DNA of 64,000 nt from Eremomyces bilateralis CBS 781.70 (lineage: Eukaryota > Ascomycota > Dothideomycetes > Eremomycetales > Eremomycetaceae): NCBI RefSeq assembly GCF_010015585.1, contig NW_022985069.1, positions 1,531,846 to 1,595,845 on the forward strand. Reading direction: 5' to 3'. Shown one piece after another: positions 33,773 through 45,835 of the stretch (position 1 is its first letter; the number at the start of each line of letters is the position of its first letter). The notes beneath the pieces were generated by a model. That model was not told the origin of the DNA, searched no databases, and saw nothing but the letters and a program-made list of their open reading frames with translations. The translations under genes were made by a program, and so were the position numbers.

Positions 33773-35248
33773 ATGGCGCCCTCCGCGACAACTCAACCAC
33801 TCGTTCATGCGAGTGGCTCGAACCAACCGACCAAGGACGTATCCCAGTTCCATTCCTCATCCACCGAAAACGCCTTTGCCGCCGAAGCACAATATGCCGC
33901 CCACAACTACCACCCCCTGCCTATCGTCTTCGCCAAAGCCAGTGGCTGTTCAGTCTGGGACCCCGAAGGCAACCACTACCTCGATTTCCTCTCCGCATAC
34001 AGCGCCGTCAACCAAGGGCATTGCCATCCCGAGCTGGTGAAGACGCTGACGGAGCAGGCGTCGCGGCTGACGCTCAGCAGCCGCGCGTTCTATAACGACG
34101 TGTTCCCGAAGTTCGCGGAATTCGTGACGAAATTTTTCGGGTACGAGATGGTGCTGCCGATGAACACTGGAGCGGAAGCGGTGGAAACCGTAGTAAAGAT
34201 TGCGAGGAAATGGGGTTATAAGAGCAAGAAGATTGAGGCGGGACAGGCTATCGTTTTCAGTGTGGAGAACAACTTCCACGGTCGGACGGTACGTCATCCA
34301 TAGGAAAAGTGAAGCATATTTTAACTCGATAAACAGTTCGCGGCAATTACCATGTCAACAGATCCGGAGTCGAGGGAGAACTATGGGCCATATATTCCGA
34401 ACCTAGGATGCATCAACCCCAAAACCGGCAAGCCGATTCGATTCGGTAATGTCGACGACGTTCGAGAAGCATTCGAAGCGCATGGGAAAGACATCGCAGG
34501 ATTCCTAGTCGAACCAATCCAAGGCGAAGCAGGCATCGTCGTCCCGGATGACAGCTACCTGCGAGAGATCCGAAAGCTCTGTGACAAGCACAACGTGCTA
34601 ATGATTTGCGACGAGATCCAGACTGGTATCGCAAGAACGGGTAAACTCCTGTGTTGCGAGTGGAGTGGCGTCAAGCCAGACCTTGTGCTGCTCGGCAAGG
34701 CCATATCTGGAGGCATGTATCCAGTGTCCTGCGTCCTTGGCTCTAAGGAAGTAATGCTCACGGTCGAACCTGGAACACACGGTTCGACTTATGGTGGGAA
34801 TCCACTTGGATCAGCGATCGCGATCCGCGCATTGCAGCTCGTCAAGGAGGAGAGGCTCGTTGAGCGAGCGCAAGAACTCGGCGAGAAGTTTCGTCAGGGC
34901 CTCGCTGCCATGAATAGCCCCTTAATCACGACTATCCGTGGGAAGGGGTTGTTGAATGCTATTGTTATCGATGAGTCGAAGGCAAATGGACATACCGCAT
35001 GGGATTTATGCATGCTGTTCAAGGAGAAAGGGTTGCTTGTAAGTTGAATAACGAGTATGACCGACGGAGATGGAGAACAAGAAGCTGATGGCATCGTCTA
35101 GGCAAAACCAACCCACCAGAATATCATCCGCCTGGCGCCACCCTTGGTGATCACGGAGGAAGAAATTGCCACAACACTGGATATCATCCGCGCGGCGCTT
35201 ATCGAACTGCCAAAGACACCGGCCAATAATCATGCCGATGGACACTAA
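33773..35248 (+). CDS. otaA: Ornithine aminotransferase
   Basis: Three exons, 33773-34288, 34337-35038 and 35102-35248, give 454 residues; the introns are 48 nt (GTACGT) and 63 nt (GTAAGT). It is a class III PLP aminotransferase that moves the delta-amino group of ornithine to 2-oxoglutarate, giving glutamate semialdehyde on the arginine catabolic route. Visible marks are [52 protein letters not shown] across intron 1, the PLP-contact [13 protein letters not shown] (Asp264) and the Schiff-base lysine K293 in [14 protein letters not shown], then [12 protein letters not shown]. Intron 2 joins EKGLL to [17 protein letters not shown]. The N-terminus lacks a mitochondrial presequence, as in other fungal cytosolic enzymes. 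The ATG at 33773 follows a CAAC context. The length is usual for the family. Confidence 0.96.
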
Positions 35249-35633
35249 GATAGAGTTGGTCAAGGTAATAACAGGAGCGACGCCCGTCTTGGAGAGTTGG
35301 AACTTGGAAGAGCATAAACACTCAATATGCCAGATTGCCCAGTCTCGACTCTTTCGAGTGCTGAGGCAAATCTACCTATTGTTAGTGGAGAAATTAAGGG
35401 TGAGATGATGAGCAGTAGTGAAGCACCAGGAATGCAACTTTCACAACGTTAAGGTTGATGCATCCACTCTCTCCAACACTTGCTTGTATGACGAACACGC
35501 CGTCCCACGAAACGAAGCCCAACAAAGATCACCTCTAAGTCATGATCGTGCACGGAAGAGGGGTTCTCCCACATCTCCCTCAAAAATATAATCTAAGCTT
35601 GTTATGGTCCCGGGCCTGTGGCCTGTGGCCTGG
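35249..35633. other. Downstream spacer of ornithine aminotransferase
   Basis: About 0.4 kb of presumed 3' untranslated and spacer sequence, ending in a short GGCCTGTGGCCTGTGGCCTGG direct repeat at the left edge of the next element. Confidence 0.4.
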
Positions 35634-35885
35634 TGTCGCATTTTGTGGGGAGGATGATTAAGCACGATCGCTGCTTAAGCTCAGTTACTGTAGAGTCATA
35701 ACACAAATTGGTATTAACGATTCCCATTGTCTAGAAAAGGGGATCTAGCTAGTATAGTAAGCCAGATGAAGATAACTTAAATATAGGAGAAGACTGAAGA
35801 GTCCTGATTAGGCCTAGCCCAGGGGTAGAGAGCAGTGAAAGGAATGTTAGGTGGCAGTAGAAACCAACAGGGGCATCTTGCGACA
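35634..35885 (+). mobile_element. Solo LTR, copy 2, with 5-bp target duplication (fossil)
   Basis: A 252-bp element begins TGTCGCA and ends TGCGACA (7-bp terminal inverted repeats). It is flanked directly on both sides by CCTGG, a perfect 5-bp target-site duplication. It matches the segment at 27268-27522 over its full length. This is the signature of a solo LTR left after recombination between the two LTRs of a retrotransposon. No internal coding region remains. The intact target duplication suggests it is younger than its mate. Confidence 0.75.
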
Positions 35886-35971
35886 CCTGGGCCCTTGAGT
35901 ATGGCTGACGCCACAGGGATGTAGCTAGTGGATGGCATGGAGGATTATCAAGGAGATAGTCATGGGAGCTA

Positions 35972-36120
35972 TGTGTTAGGACAGAGCTGTGTTAAGGAGC
36001 TGTGTTGAGCTGTGTTAGGATAGCAGAGAGAAGAGTTTATATCTCGCGCACAGAGGCGCTGGGAGATTTCTTCCTTCTCTCTCTTCAGTTTAGATTAATG
36101 GAACTTGGTAATCGCAGATC
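35972..36120 (+). mobile_element. LTR-like fragment with primer-site-like sequence (fossil)
   Basis: The segment starts with TGTGTTAGG, contains three near copies of GAGCTGTGTTA, a TTTATATC TATA-like box and the run TTCTTCCTTCTCTCTCTTCAG, and is followed by TTGGTAATCGCAGATC. The last string resembles the primer-binding site TTGGTATCAGAGC that follows Copia-type 5' LTRs. No protein-coding remains are visible downstream, so it is a short old fragment. Confidence 0.4.
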
Positions 36121-37596
36121 TTGCGCATCCAGACCGTGTCAAAGCTTAGTAATTACTCTCAACTTCCGTCTCCACGTCCAGGAATGGCATTAGGAAAAAG
36201 TTCTCTCCACTACAATTCGATTGGCCCAAGTATACGGAGTATTATCTCCACCCGCCAGGCTGGCTGCCAGCCGTCGCACGCTGCTCATGTCATCAGGATA
36301 CCGCAGCACGCAATGTGGTGATTCTGGTGAGAAGACGCCGGCAAAGCGGCACATAAATCCAGGCTACAGCGACGCTTTTTAGTTCATACGCCAACGATCG
36401 ATGGACTGGCTGCAGGCCTCATCGCCTCATCGCCTGTCGCGGCCTCGCAGCCTTGCAGGGTCTGCCCCAGTGCCGAGGAGTGCGATCTTCTCCACTCACG
36501 GCTGTTGGTCCCTGGTCGTCTCTCAACAGTCAACGTCAGCCGTCAGTCGTCACCATGCCGATGGCGGATGGGATGGGAAAGCGGTCGAGGTTAGAGGGAT
36601 TCCTGAATCCTGACCTGATCCCTCCGGGCCATGGATATACCGGGCATGGCTTTACTACCTCCGGAATCATCAGTTCAGCTCCAGCGAGCGCGTTGAGAAC
36701 TGGTGTCATTGGTTCAGTCTCACTTCTCCACGGTATAAGGAAAAGCTTGAGGAGATAGAATGACTCACGTCACCAATACAGGATCAACAACGCTCATCAA
36801 CAACGCCTAAACGGTAAGAGTTATGGAGGTAGTATATGTCCGAACCAGGCCGCTTATCAACAAAGCGATTAGACTCATCTGGGTCGACGGAATATACCAC
36901 TACACACCAGATCCTGAACTTGGAACCCTACCATCGTATGGCTTGCATGTTCTTGAAGTCAAGCTGGATCTATCTCATGGAGTCACTGAGTCACCATTAA
37001 CCGTATTAACATTTCAAATTCTAATCGCCGGGTTATCCGTTCTCCTGCAGCACGAGCATCCCCAAAGTCCTGAATCGTCCCTTGCTCCAACATGGCCGAC
37101 CCTGTCTAAAGCTTCTCCTCTCTCTTGTTTCCACAGCATCGGCGTTTGAAAACGCCGACATCATCTCCAACCTCCCAAATCTCCCACCCTAGCGCAAAAC
37201 TGGCGTCAATCGGTCTTCGACCCATTAGCCGATCCTGGGAGTAGAGGAGTCTCCAATATTTTCTGCTCAAAAAAAAGTCCTCGGGCCCAATCGTATCTTC
37301 GTATTCGTCCGATTTTCTCCATCCCCAATTGCCCGGTCCGCCACGTCTTAGTCGTCCCCACTAAGAAATGCTTGACTCCAACCTGCGGTTTGCCGGCATC
37401 ACCATTTTTATGTCACTGCCACCCCTCAGCGTGTTGCTCGTCGGGTCTTCCTTCGTTATTACCTCGCTATATGCTTACGCTCTCCGTCTCACTTCCTTAT
37501 AACCATTTTTATGTCTCCGTTACTTCTATCGCCTTCATTCCTTCTTGTTAGTTGACGACCTAGAGTCAGGTTTCGTTAGCTATCCGTGACCAAAGC
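36121..37596. promoter_or_regulatory. Upstream region of the ABC transporter
   Basis: About 1.5 kb without a supported gene. The 3' third (about 37130-37560) is rich in C and T with few purine runs, a usual core-promoter and leader composition for strongly expressed fungal genes. Drug-response sites cannot be called with confidence. Confidence 0.45.
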
Positions 37597-40500
37597 ATGA
37601 CGCCACCAGCGCCTGAATCTAAAGCCTTGCGGTCTAACGACCCTGCGGCGACGGTCAATGCACCAGAAGTCACGGAGACGCCTATGGAAGAGGGCGAAAA
37701 AGATCTAAACCCCGATTTTGAGAAAAAAGGAGACCCAGAAAGGCCGTTGAGCAATGTACTCGCCAAAACGACGAGCGCATATACGAGCGGCTTCAGCGAA
37801 AATGGGGATGAGGGCGCGACGAGCCAGAAGGCTGCGAAGCGGACTTGGGGCGAGAGACTTAATCCGTTAAAGCACAAGGTACTGCCGCCAGTACCAGAGG
37901 AGAGAGAAGTCTCCAGGGAATACACTGCAGGATTCTTCAGCAAGTTGACCTTCCAATGGATAGCCCCTCTTATGAGCGTAGGTGGATATCGAATTTCTAC
38001 GAAGTTGACGGTCTACTAATTTTGTATTCAGGTCGGCTATCAACGAACCGTTGAAGTCCAGGATCTGTGGAAAGTTAATCCTACGCGAGAGGTCGATCAC
38101 TTAGCGAATACAATGAACGAGCACTTCAAGCGACGGGTGGAGGAGGGCAAGAAGCGACCATTAGTAGGCGCGATGTACGACACGTTCAAGAAGGATTTCC
38201 TGACTGGCGCAGTTTGCCAATTCTTCGGAAGCATTATCATGGTGGTTAATCCGTTCATCCTACGGTATCTAATCCAGTTTGCCGGCGAAGCATACGCTGC
38301 CCAGAAACAAGATCTACCAGAACCGCATATCGGACGGGGGGTCGGCCTTGTCCTTGGGATTTCGGGTCTGCAGCTGGTACAAACCATTTGCATTAACCAC
38401 TTCCTCTACCGCGGGATGATGAATGGCGGCGAATCTCGGGCAGTACTGATGGCGTTGATCTTTGACAAGGCGATGCGATTGTCAGGACGCGCGAAAGCTG
38501 GCGGTAAGTCCCTGGAAACGCCGCCTCCAGAAGTCAAACCAGGAAGTGAGGAAGAAAAAGCATGGTACCGGAAGCTGCTAAAGAAAAAGCGGAAGGAGCC
38601 TACCGACAACGGCTCAGAAAACGGGCAAGGCTGGAGCAATGGCAGGATTGTGAACCTCATGTCATCCGACACCTATCGCATTGATACCGCATCCGGGTTT
38701 TTCCACATGCTTTGGTCCTCTCCTATGATCATCTTGATCACCTTGGCCCTTTTACTCATCAATTTGACATATAGCGCTTTGGCCGGTTTTGGATTGATCA
38801 TTATTTCAATGCCTATCCTAGGGCGTACGATGCGGATTCTCTTCCACCGTCGTGAAGCTATCAATAAGATTACCGATCAACGCGTCGGCCTCACTCAAGA
38901 GATTTTGCAAGCGGTCCGATTTGTGAAGTTCTTTGGTTGGGAGAAGAGCTTCCTCGCTCGATTAAATGAGATTCGAAAGCGAGAGATCCTTTCGATTCAG
39001 GTCTTGTTGGCCATCCGGAACGCAATCAACGCAGTCTCGATGTCTATGCCAGTCTTTGCAGCTATGCTTGCTTTTATTACTTACTCTCTGTCGAACCACG
39101 TCCTGGACCCCGCACCTATCTTCTCTTCTCTTGCTCTCTTCAATTCGTTGCGTCTCCCGCTCAATTTCCTTCCGCTTGTCATTGGTCAGGTCATCGATGC
39201 CCTATCCTCGATCGGCCGCATCCAGGAATTCTTACTTGAAGAAGAAGTGCACGATGATTGCGAATGGGACTATGAGCACAAGAACGCCATTGTGCTCGAG
39301 CACGCGGATTTTACGTGGGAGCGAACCCCGACCCAGGAATCTGAAGAAGCGCCCGAAGAGGGGAGTAGAAAAGAGAAAAAGGCAGCAAAGAAGGCAGCAA
39401 AGAAGGTAGCAAAGGAGGCAGAAAAGAAAGCTGAGGCAACAGGGCCAGACACGGCGAATGAAAGTGCGAGTACCCTAGCGGAAGACGAACCGTTTAAGAT
39501 CTACGATATGGACATTGCGGTCGGCAGAAACGAATTAATAGGGGTCATTGGGACGGTCGGTTCGGGCAAAAGCTCTCTTTTGGCTGCTCTCGCGGGTGAC
39601 ATGCGCAAGACGGCCGGAAAGGTTGTTATGGGTGCATCGCGTGCGTTCTGTCCCCAGTATGCGTGGATCCAGAATGCGACAGTGCGTGACAACATTGTCT
39701 TCAGCAAGGACTTTGATCGGACGTGGTACGATAAGGTCATCGATGCATGTGCACTGCGACCGGATTTTGAAATGCTGCCCGGGGGCGACCAGACCGAGAT
39801 CGGTGAACGAGGGATTACGGTTTCTGGAGGTCAGAAGCAGCGACTCAATATTGCACGGGCCATATACTTCAACGCCGACATCGTCATCATGGATGATCCA
39901 CTGTCCGCAGTGGATGCTCATGTCGGCCGGCATATCATGGATCAGGCTATTTGTGGACTGCTCAAAGACAAGTGCCGCATTCTCGCTACCCATCAACTCC
40001 ACGTCTTGAACCGGTGCGATCGGATCGTCTGGCTTCAGGAGGGACGGGTCGCCGCGTTAGATACCTTTCCTAACCTCATGCAGCACAATGAAGACTTCCA
40101 AAAGATGATGCTGACGACGGCGGTGGAGAAGGAGGAAGAGTCGGTCGACGAAGATGAGATCGAGGAAGATAAGAAACAGCCCAAGAAGAAAACCAAGAAG
40201 CATCGTCCTAAGGGACTGATGCAGGCGGAAGAGCGTGCCGTGAAGAGTGTGTCGTGGGGAGTCTGGTTTGCATTTATCAAAGCGGGCGGCGGATATTGGG
40301 TTGCCCCTCTAGTGTTCATCTTCCTGGCGATGGCGCAGGCATCAAATATTTTGACTAACCTTTGGCTTTCATGGTGGACGTCCGGAAGGTTTGGCTTAAG
40401 TCAAGGTCAATATGTGAGTGCTCGACTATCAATGTTGCTATCTGAGCAGAATCTGACCACCACAGATTGGTGTCTATGCTGGACTCGGCTTCTCCCAAGC

Positions 40501-42073
40501 GGTCGTAATGTTCCTCTTCTCCGTCTCTCTATCAGTATTCGGTACCGAAGCGAGCAAAAAGATGCTCGCTCGAGCCATCACCAAAGTTTTGAGGGCGCCG
40601 ATGAGCTTCTTCGACACTACTCCACTGGGACGTATCACCAATCGCTTTTCTAAAGACGTCGACACTTTGGATAACAACCTGACGGATGCCATGAGGATGT
40701 TCTACTTATCGTTTGGCATGATAATCTCGGTCTTCGCGCTCATAATTTCCTTCTTCCCCTATTTTGCCGTCGCCCTCGTGCCGTTGCTAACTATGTTCCT
40801 CTTCTCCGCTGCTTACTACCGGTCATCTGCTCGGGAGGTTAAGCGACACGAAGCTCTACTCCGCAGTTTTGTCTTCGCCAAATTCAGCGAAGGTGTGTCG
40901 GGGACCGCCACGATCCGGGCGTATGGGCTTCAGGATAAACTTTCACAAGAGGTCCGCAAGTCGATCGATAACATGAACAGCGCATATTACCTGACCTTTG
41001 CCAATCAACGATGGCTCAGTATGAGACTCGACATTGTCGGTATCCTGCTGGTCTTCACTGTCGGTATCCTGGTGGTCACCAACCGATTCGATGTGGAACC
41101 CAGCACTGGCGCCCTTGTCCTAAGTTACATCTTATCCATCGTTCAGATGATTCAGTTCACCGTCCGCCAACTCGCGGAAGTGGAGAACAACATGAACTCG
41201 GCCGAACGCCTCCACTACTACGGCACCGAGATTGAAGAAGAAGCACCTCTCCATGCTGTTCAAGTCCGACCGACTTGGCCCGAGCACGGCGAGATCATCT
41301 TTGATGAAGTTCAGATGCGGTATCGTGCCGGTCTCCCTCTCGTGCTCAAGGGCCTCAACATGCATGTCAAGGCCGGCGAGCGTATCGGTGTGGTCGGCCG
41401 CACAGGCGCTGGGAAATCCAGCATCATGAGCACTCTGTTCCGACTCACGGAGCTGTCCGGTGGAACCATCTCCATCGACGGCGTTGACATTAGCCAAGTC
41501 GGACTATATGATCTTCGCTCCCGCCTTGCCATCATTCCGCAGGACCCGACCCTCTTCCGCGGAACGATTCGCACCAATCTGGATCCGTTCAATGAGCACA
41601 ACGACCTCGAACTGTGGACGGCCCTGCGCCAAGCTCACCTCGTCGACGCCGAAGCGACCATGGATGACCGCTCCGGACGCATCCAATTGGACGGCATCGT
41701 CGAAGAAGAGGGGCTCAACTACTCCCTCGGTCAACGCCAATTGATGGCGCTCGCTCGTGCGCTCGTCCGCAACTCCCAGATCATCGTCTGCGATGAGGCC
41801 ACTTCCTCGGTCGACATGGAGACCGACCAGAAGATCCAGCATACGATCGCCACGGGATTCTACGGTAAGACGTTGCTGTGCATTGCGCATCGGTTGAAGA
41901 CGATTATCGGGTATGATCGGATCTGTGTCATGGATAACGGGCAGATTTCCGAGTTGGAGGCGCCATTGGTGCTGTACGATCGGGAAGAGAGTATCTTTAG
42001 GAGCTTGTGTGAGAGGAGTGGGATTACCAGGGAGCATTTCTTCCAGGCGAAGGCAGAGATGGGAGAGTTGTAG
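37597..42073 (+). CDS. ABCC-family multidrug/oligomycin-resistance transporter, Yor1-like
   Basis: Three exons, 37597-37977, 38032-40413 and 40466-42073, give 1456 residues; introns of 54 nt (GTAGGT) and 52 nt (GTGAGT) both lie in phase 0. It is a full ABC exporter (TMD-NBD-TMD-NBD) without the extra N-terminal TMD0, like yeast Yor1 (1477 residues), a plasma-membrane pump for oligomycin and organic anions. NBD1 has Walker A GTVGSGKSS (about 633), signature VSGGQKQRLN (about 723) and Walker B IVIMDDPLSAVD. NBD2 has GRTGAGKSS (about 1232), the degenerate signature YSLGQRQLMALARAL, and IIVCDEATSSVD. As in other ABCC proteins, NBD1 ends its Walker B with Asp rather than the catalytic Glu. A lysine/alanine repeat (KKAAKKAAKKVAKEAEKKAE, about 573-592) is inserted ahead of NBD1 and may be a regulatory linker. 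The N-terminus is acidic and disordered. Confidence 0.95.
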
Positions 42074-42811
42074 CGGCTGTTGTGCTGCGAAGTACATTGT
42101 GCATGAGTGATCCGATGCACCGATCTCATATGCATGCTCTTTTTTAGAATAGATTTGGCCAACCAGACGGCTTCAGGCATGTGGTCCTCTTTGTTAGATA
42201 CAAGAGTTGGTCCCAAGCCATCTACTTTCATATAATTACACATAATAGAACGGATATGGTTTCAATGGTCCAATCCCTGATGTATGCTGATCATCGCGCT
42301 ACCCAGCTGGTACAGGTAACTATCAAGCGTCACTCTTGCACCTGCCATCGAATCATATTTAATGAGGTTACCAAAAAATTTGTCATCAGAGGGATGAAGA
42401 GTAAGAATATGGATTAAAATCGTTGAAAGGGTACTGATGGCAGTCGGGTTGGAAGACGATAAACATTCTGATCGATGTTCGACTTCTAGCGACTACTGGG
42501 ATGGCATCAGAACTCCAGTAGAAGCAGACTAGATGGCTCTAAACAAAGAGCAACCGATGGGATGAGAACTTCACCGATTGTATTTGACTCTAGAATCCGA
42601 CATCCACACCGTGCGAGAATTTACACAATGTTGAGGCCTAGAGAGATCTCACGTGAAGAGAAATGAACGCGGAATTATTACACAGCAGCTTGGATCCCAT
42701 CACCTCCACCCTTTCAGGTACACTGCAAGGTTGACACCGTCAATACGAGCTATCCGGTCGCTTGATGAGTACGGAATACAGACATGCTCGCGACGGTCCT
42801 TATCCATTCGC
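42074..42811. other. Intergenic between convergent genes
   Basis: About 0.7 kb of 3' flanks between two convergent genes. The stretch 42210-42420 is AT-rich. No gene, RNA or repeat is supported. Confidence 0.5.
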
Positions 42812-45171
42812 CTAGGAGTACCTCAACGGTGCGTTGACTGCCTCCGTCTCGCCTTGCTGTTGGTAATATTTGGTGTAAGGATTCTCACCACGCCGAATCG
42901 CCGAATCGTCGACAGCGACGCCAGGATGACCATTCTCCATCGCTAGCCGTCGATCGGTTGTCGATTCCTTTCCATCTTCCGCGAGCTTCGTCTTGCTTAC
43001 GCTCTGCACTGAGAATGGTCTGCAAGTTGTAAGCATCGAGTGAAATAATCACGAGGCGACCATAAACGTACCCATTGACTTCTTTGTCAAGCGTTAGATA
43101 CTCCTTTGCGACGTCTTTGACTCCACGATCAAGGAGGTATACTTGATAATAATGGACGATATCCTTGATTACAGCGGGAGGAAGCTGAGTCTTCCGCCGG
43201 ACATCGTCCACGACGTTCCTTATCCGAGCGTACTGTACTTCTTCCGTCTCTTTGCTTGTCGGCTGCTCCAGCTCGAAGTTGAAGTATGAGATCCAGAATC
43301 GCTTGACGTCCAAGTACCACTGTTGCTGCTTCTGATAAATCTGCCGGGCTTCTTCGACGGAGCCTTTCACTTTCCAAATGAGTCGAGCCCATTCCGCCAC
43401 CAGCGCTCCTTTGATATAGATGTCGGTCGTCTGCGAGTCGATCTGATCCTTCAGGACAGCAATGGCCGCTTCAAATCCTTTTTGACGACGCTGTAAGCTC
43501 GACCAGCTGAGAATCGTGTCAATATGCTGGGGGGTCTCGAGAAGAATAGCCTGGTAGATAGCCTCAGCGACGTCTGGTCGTCCGCTCATCTCTTCAAAGA
43601 GCGCATATTGATGACGGATGTGAGGTCGGGAGATGGGGACGTAGATCGTAGAAGCCTTTTGATAGATGATGCGGACCTCCTCCTCCTTGCCTTGCTGAGC
43701 CATCATCCATCGAGCGTAGCGGAGCCAGAATTCGTCGTACAGTGCACAAGTGACCAGGCATCGGTCGTAGAGGAATCGTGTTCGCTCGTGGTCGCCTTCC
43801 ACTTCCTCGAAATCCAGGTATTTTCTCCAGTTAACCAGTTCCGCCTCCTCAAGCTCGAAGATGTGGAAATATGGCCGCTTGATCGACTTCTCGAAGTTCC
43901 ATCGCTTCATGACCTCGGTTTGCGTGTGGTTGAAGATCTCTTGGTGGAAGCTGTGGAGTCGTTCCCGTAATCTCCGCTCCAGCTCCAGTTCGCTGAGCTC
44001 TTTTTGCCCACTCTCCATTTCGATTTCGCTTTTGAACTGAGCAATCACTTCTTCGGGAGCGAGGTCGGCAATCGGCCGGTGTTGAGCGTGTCGCGTAAAA
44101 AGGTCGAAGTACCGTTGAAATTGGTCGCAAGGAATATGGATGACTCGTTCCAATATCTGGAACACTTTGTCTTGTGCTTCCAACCGCTCCTCAAACTCGA
44201 TGTACTTGTCCCAGAAGGGTTGGCATTGGAAGTCAATACCTACGCAACTAGCCCCCCTCTCAAAGAGTCTGGGGTGTTCAGGTCAGTGATTGGAACGTAG
44301 AAGATATTGGGGTTAGGGGAAAGGAGGGAAATAGCAGTGGGTAGATACAGTGTGTAATCGGGAGCTTGAGATGGGCGTAGAGCAACCAGCGTCCGAATAT
44401 TCCTTTGCAAAACCGATCAAGAACTGGAGAACGAGCTAGCGCACGGGCTAAAGTGTGCATATGAAGCGATAAGAAGGAAAAGCGTCTGGAGAGTGAGTGT
44501 GAGAACTGCGAACAGTAGAATCTTTTCTTTTGTGGCCATCTCACCGATCTCGAGACCCTGCCGCACGAGTGACGAATCCATTCTTCGTTCGCTAAGGTGA
44601 CAGTCGCTCGACTGCGAACTGCCGCTGACCGCCCTCTGTGCCTGTCAAAGGGAAGGAAGGCATACAGCCTATGATACTTACTCTCGAATGACTTCATTGT
44701 CGTGGGTTGTGTCAGCCTTGAAGCCACAGTACGATTGCCAGAGATCGGGGGAGTTCGATACGGACGCCACACCACGTTCATACACCTAGACGTAGTTAGC
44801 ATGAGACGCGGCATCGTGGAAGTGGTGACTTACCATCTCCGCGGCTTCCGTGCCGGCTATCGAAAACTCCATATCGGCATACTTCTTCCAGAATCCGAAG
44901 TAGAGAGGAAATTTGGCCAAGAACTTGTCGTAGGCGAGACGCGCGAACGTGATGGAATTCGGATTCGAGTTGCGATTCAGCCCGCCTTCTTGTGATTCGG
45001 CCTTAGTGATGAGCGCTTCCCACGCGCTGAAGTCTTCCGGATCTTGAAGCTATTGTGAAGGTCAGCTTATCGTTGACAGATTGGAGGCGCGTCGACACAT
45101 ACCACCGCATCGTTCAGTTTCCTGAGTTCTAGGCTGTCCTCATCGGTGCCAAAATCGAATTCTGACGCCAT
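42812..45171 (-). CDS. prp39: U1 snRNP-associated splicing factor Prp39 (HAT repeats)
   Basis: Five exons, complement of 42812-43019, 43072-44268, 44682-44785, 44834-45049 and 45103-45171, give 597 residues. Start: MASEFDFGTDEDSLELRKLN. The HAT/TPR-like helical repeats are rich in W, Y and F, for example FLAKFPLYFGFWKKYADMEF, DLWQSYCGFKADTTHDNEVI, CQPFWDKYIEFEERLEAQDK and NWRKYLDFEEVEGD. This matches Prp39, which acts in early spliceosome assembly with U1 snRNP (with Prp42 or as a homodimer). The introns are 53, 48, 413 and 52 nt. The 413-nt one (44269-44681) is far larger than the rest but still joins VIRE to LFERGASCVGIDF in frame. The C-terminal exon ends with NAPLRYS. Confidence 0.92.
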
Positions 45172-45835
45172 CTCCGGTTCGAACGAAGGATTGTATGAAA
45201 GAGAGGAAGAAATAGGATGGAAAGAGTGTTCAGGTCTTAATAACCATGCGACCGCGGGATGTGTTGTGATGAATCCTAGTGTCGGTAGAAGTCGTTCCCA
45301 GTGAGCAACCAAAGATGATGATGATTAGAATGGGGGTAAGTTTAAGGTTCCGCGACCGAGGAGATGGACTCGAGAGATGGGCTTGAGAGATGGACTCGAG
45401 CGATGGAAAGATGCAGGATTGATGAGTCGGAGTGAAGCAAGAAGCTCCAACTGGAAACTCTCATCTCGGAGAATCAATGAGAGCCGCTGGGTCTTGGCAT
45501 ATCAACTTCCAATTCAGCTCCACCACGGAGACCGTGGTAAGATTATTTAATGAATTCATAAGAATCTTTCCTCCAATCACATGCTACATTATTCCGATCA
45601 ATTATCGCGTTTGCGAAAAGGCATAGCTTGCGACCGGTGAAAATTTGAATATATGTCCGATTCGCTGTACTATCTATCAAAATGATTGCAAATGCCCCCC
45701 TAAGATATGGCTGAGACAGCCTTCACCTCGACGGTATCGCATACACTGTCATAGCATACATTGTCATTTACAATTGCTCCATCGCTAGTTGCACTTCGTC
45801 ATCATGACCTGTCTCCATATGGATTACTTCGTCGA
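45172..45835. other. Upstream region of prp39 and 3' flank of the next gene
   Basis: About 0.66 kb. It should hold the prp39 promoter. The motif GATGGACTCGAGAGATGGGCTTGAGAGATGGACTCGAGCGATGG at about 45362-45406 is a short triplicated unit. No gene is supported. Confidence 0.5.

Noticed and set aside
44278-44814. Minus-strand open frame of 178 codons across the long prp39 intron
   Set aside because: It overlaps a real prp39 exon in another frame and has a composition typical of a shadow frame; the in-frame exon join across the intron explains the locus better.
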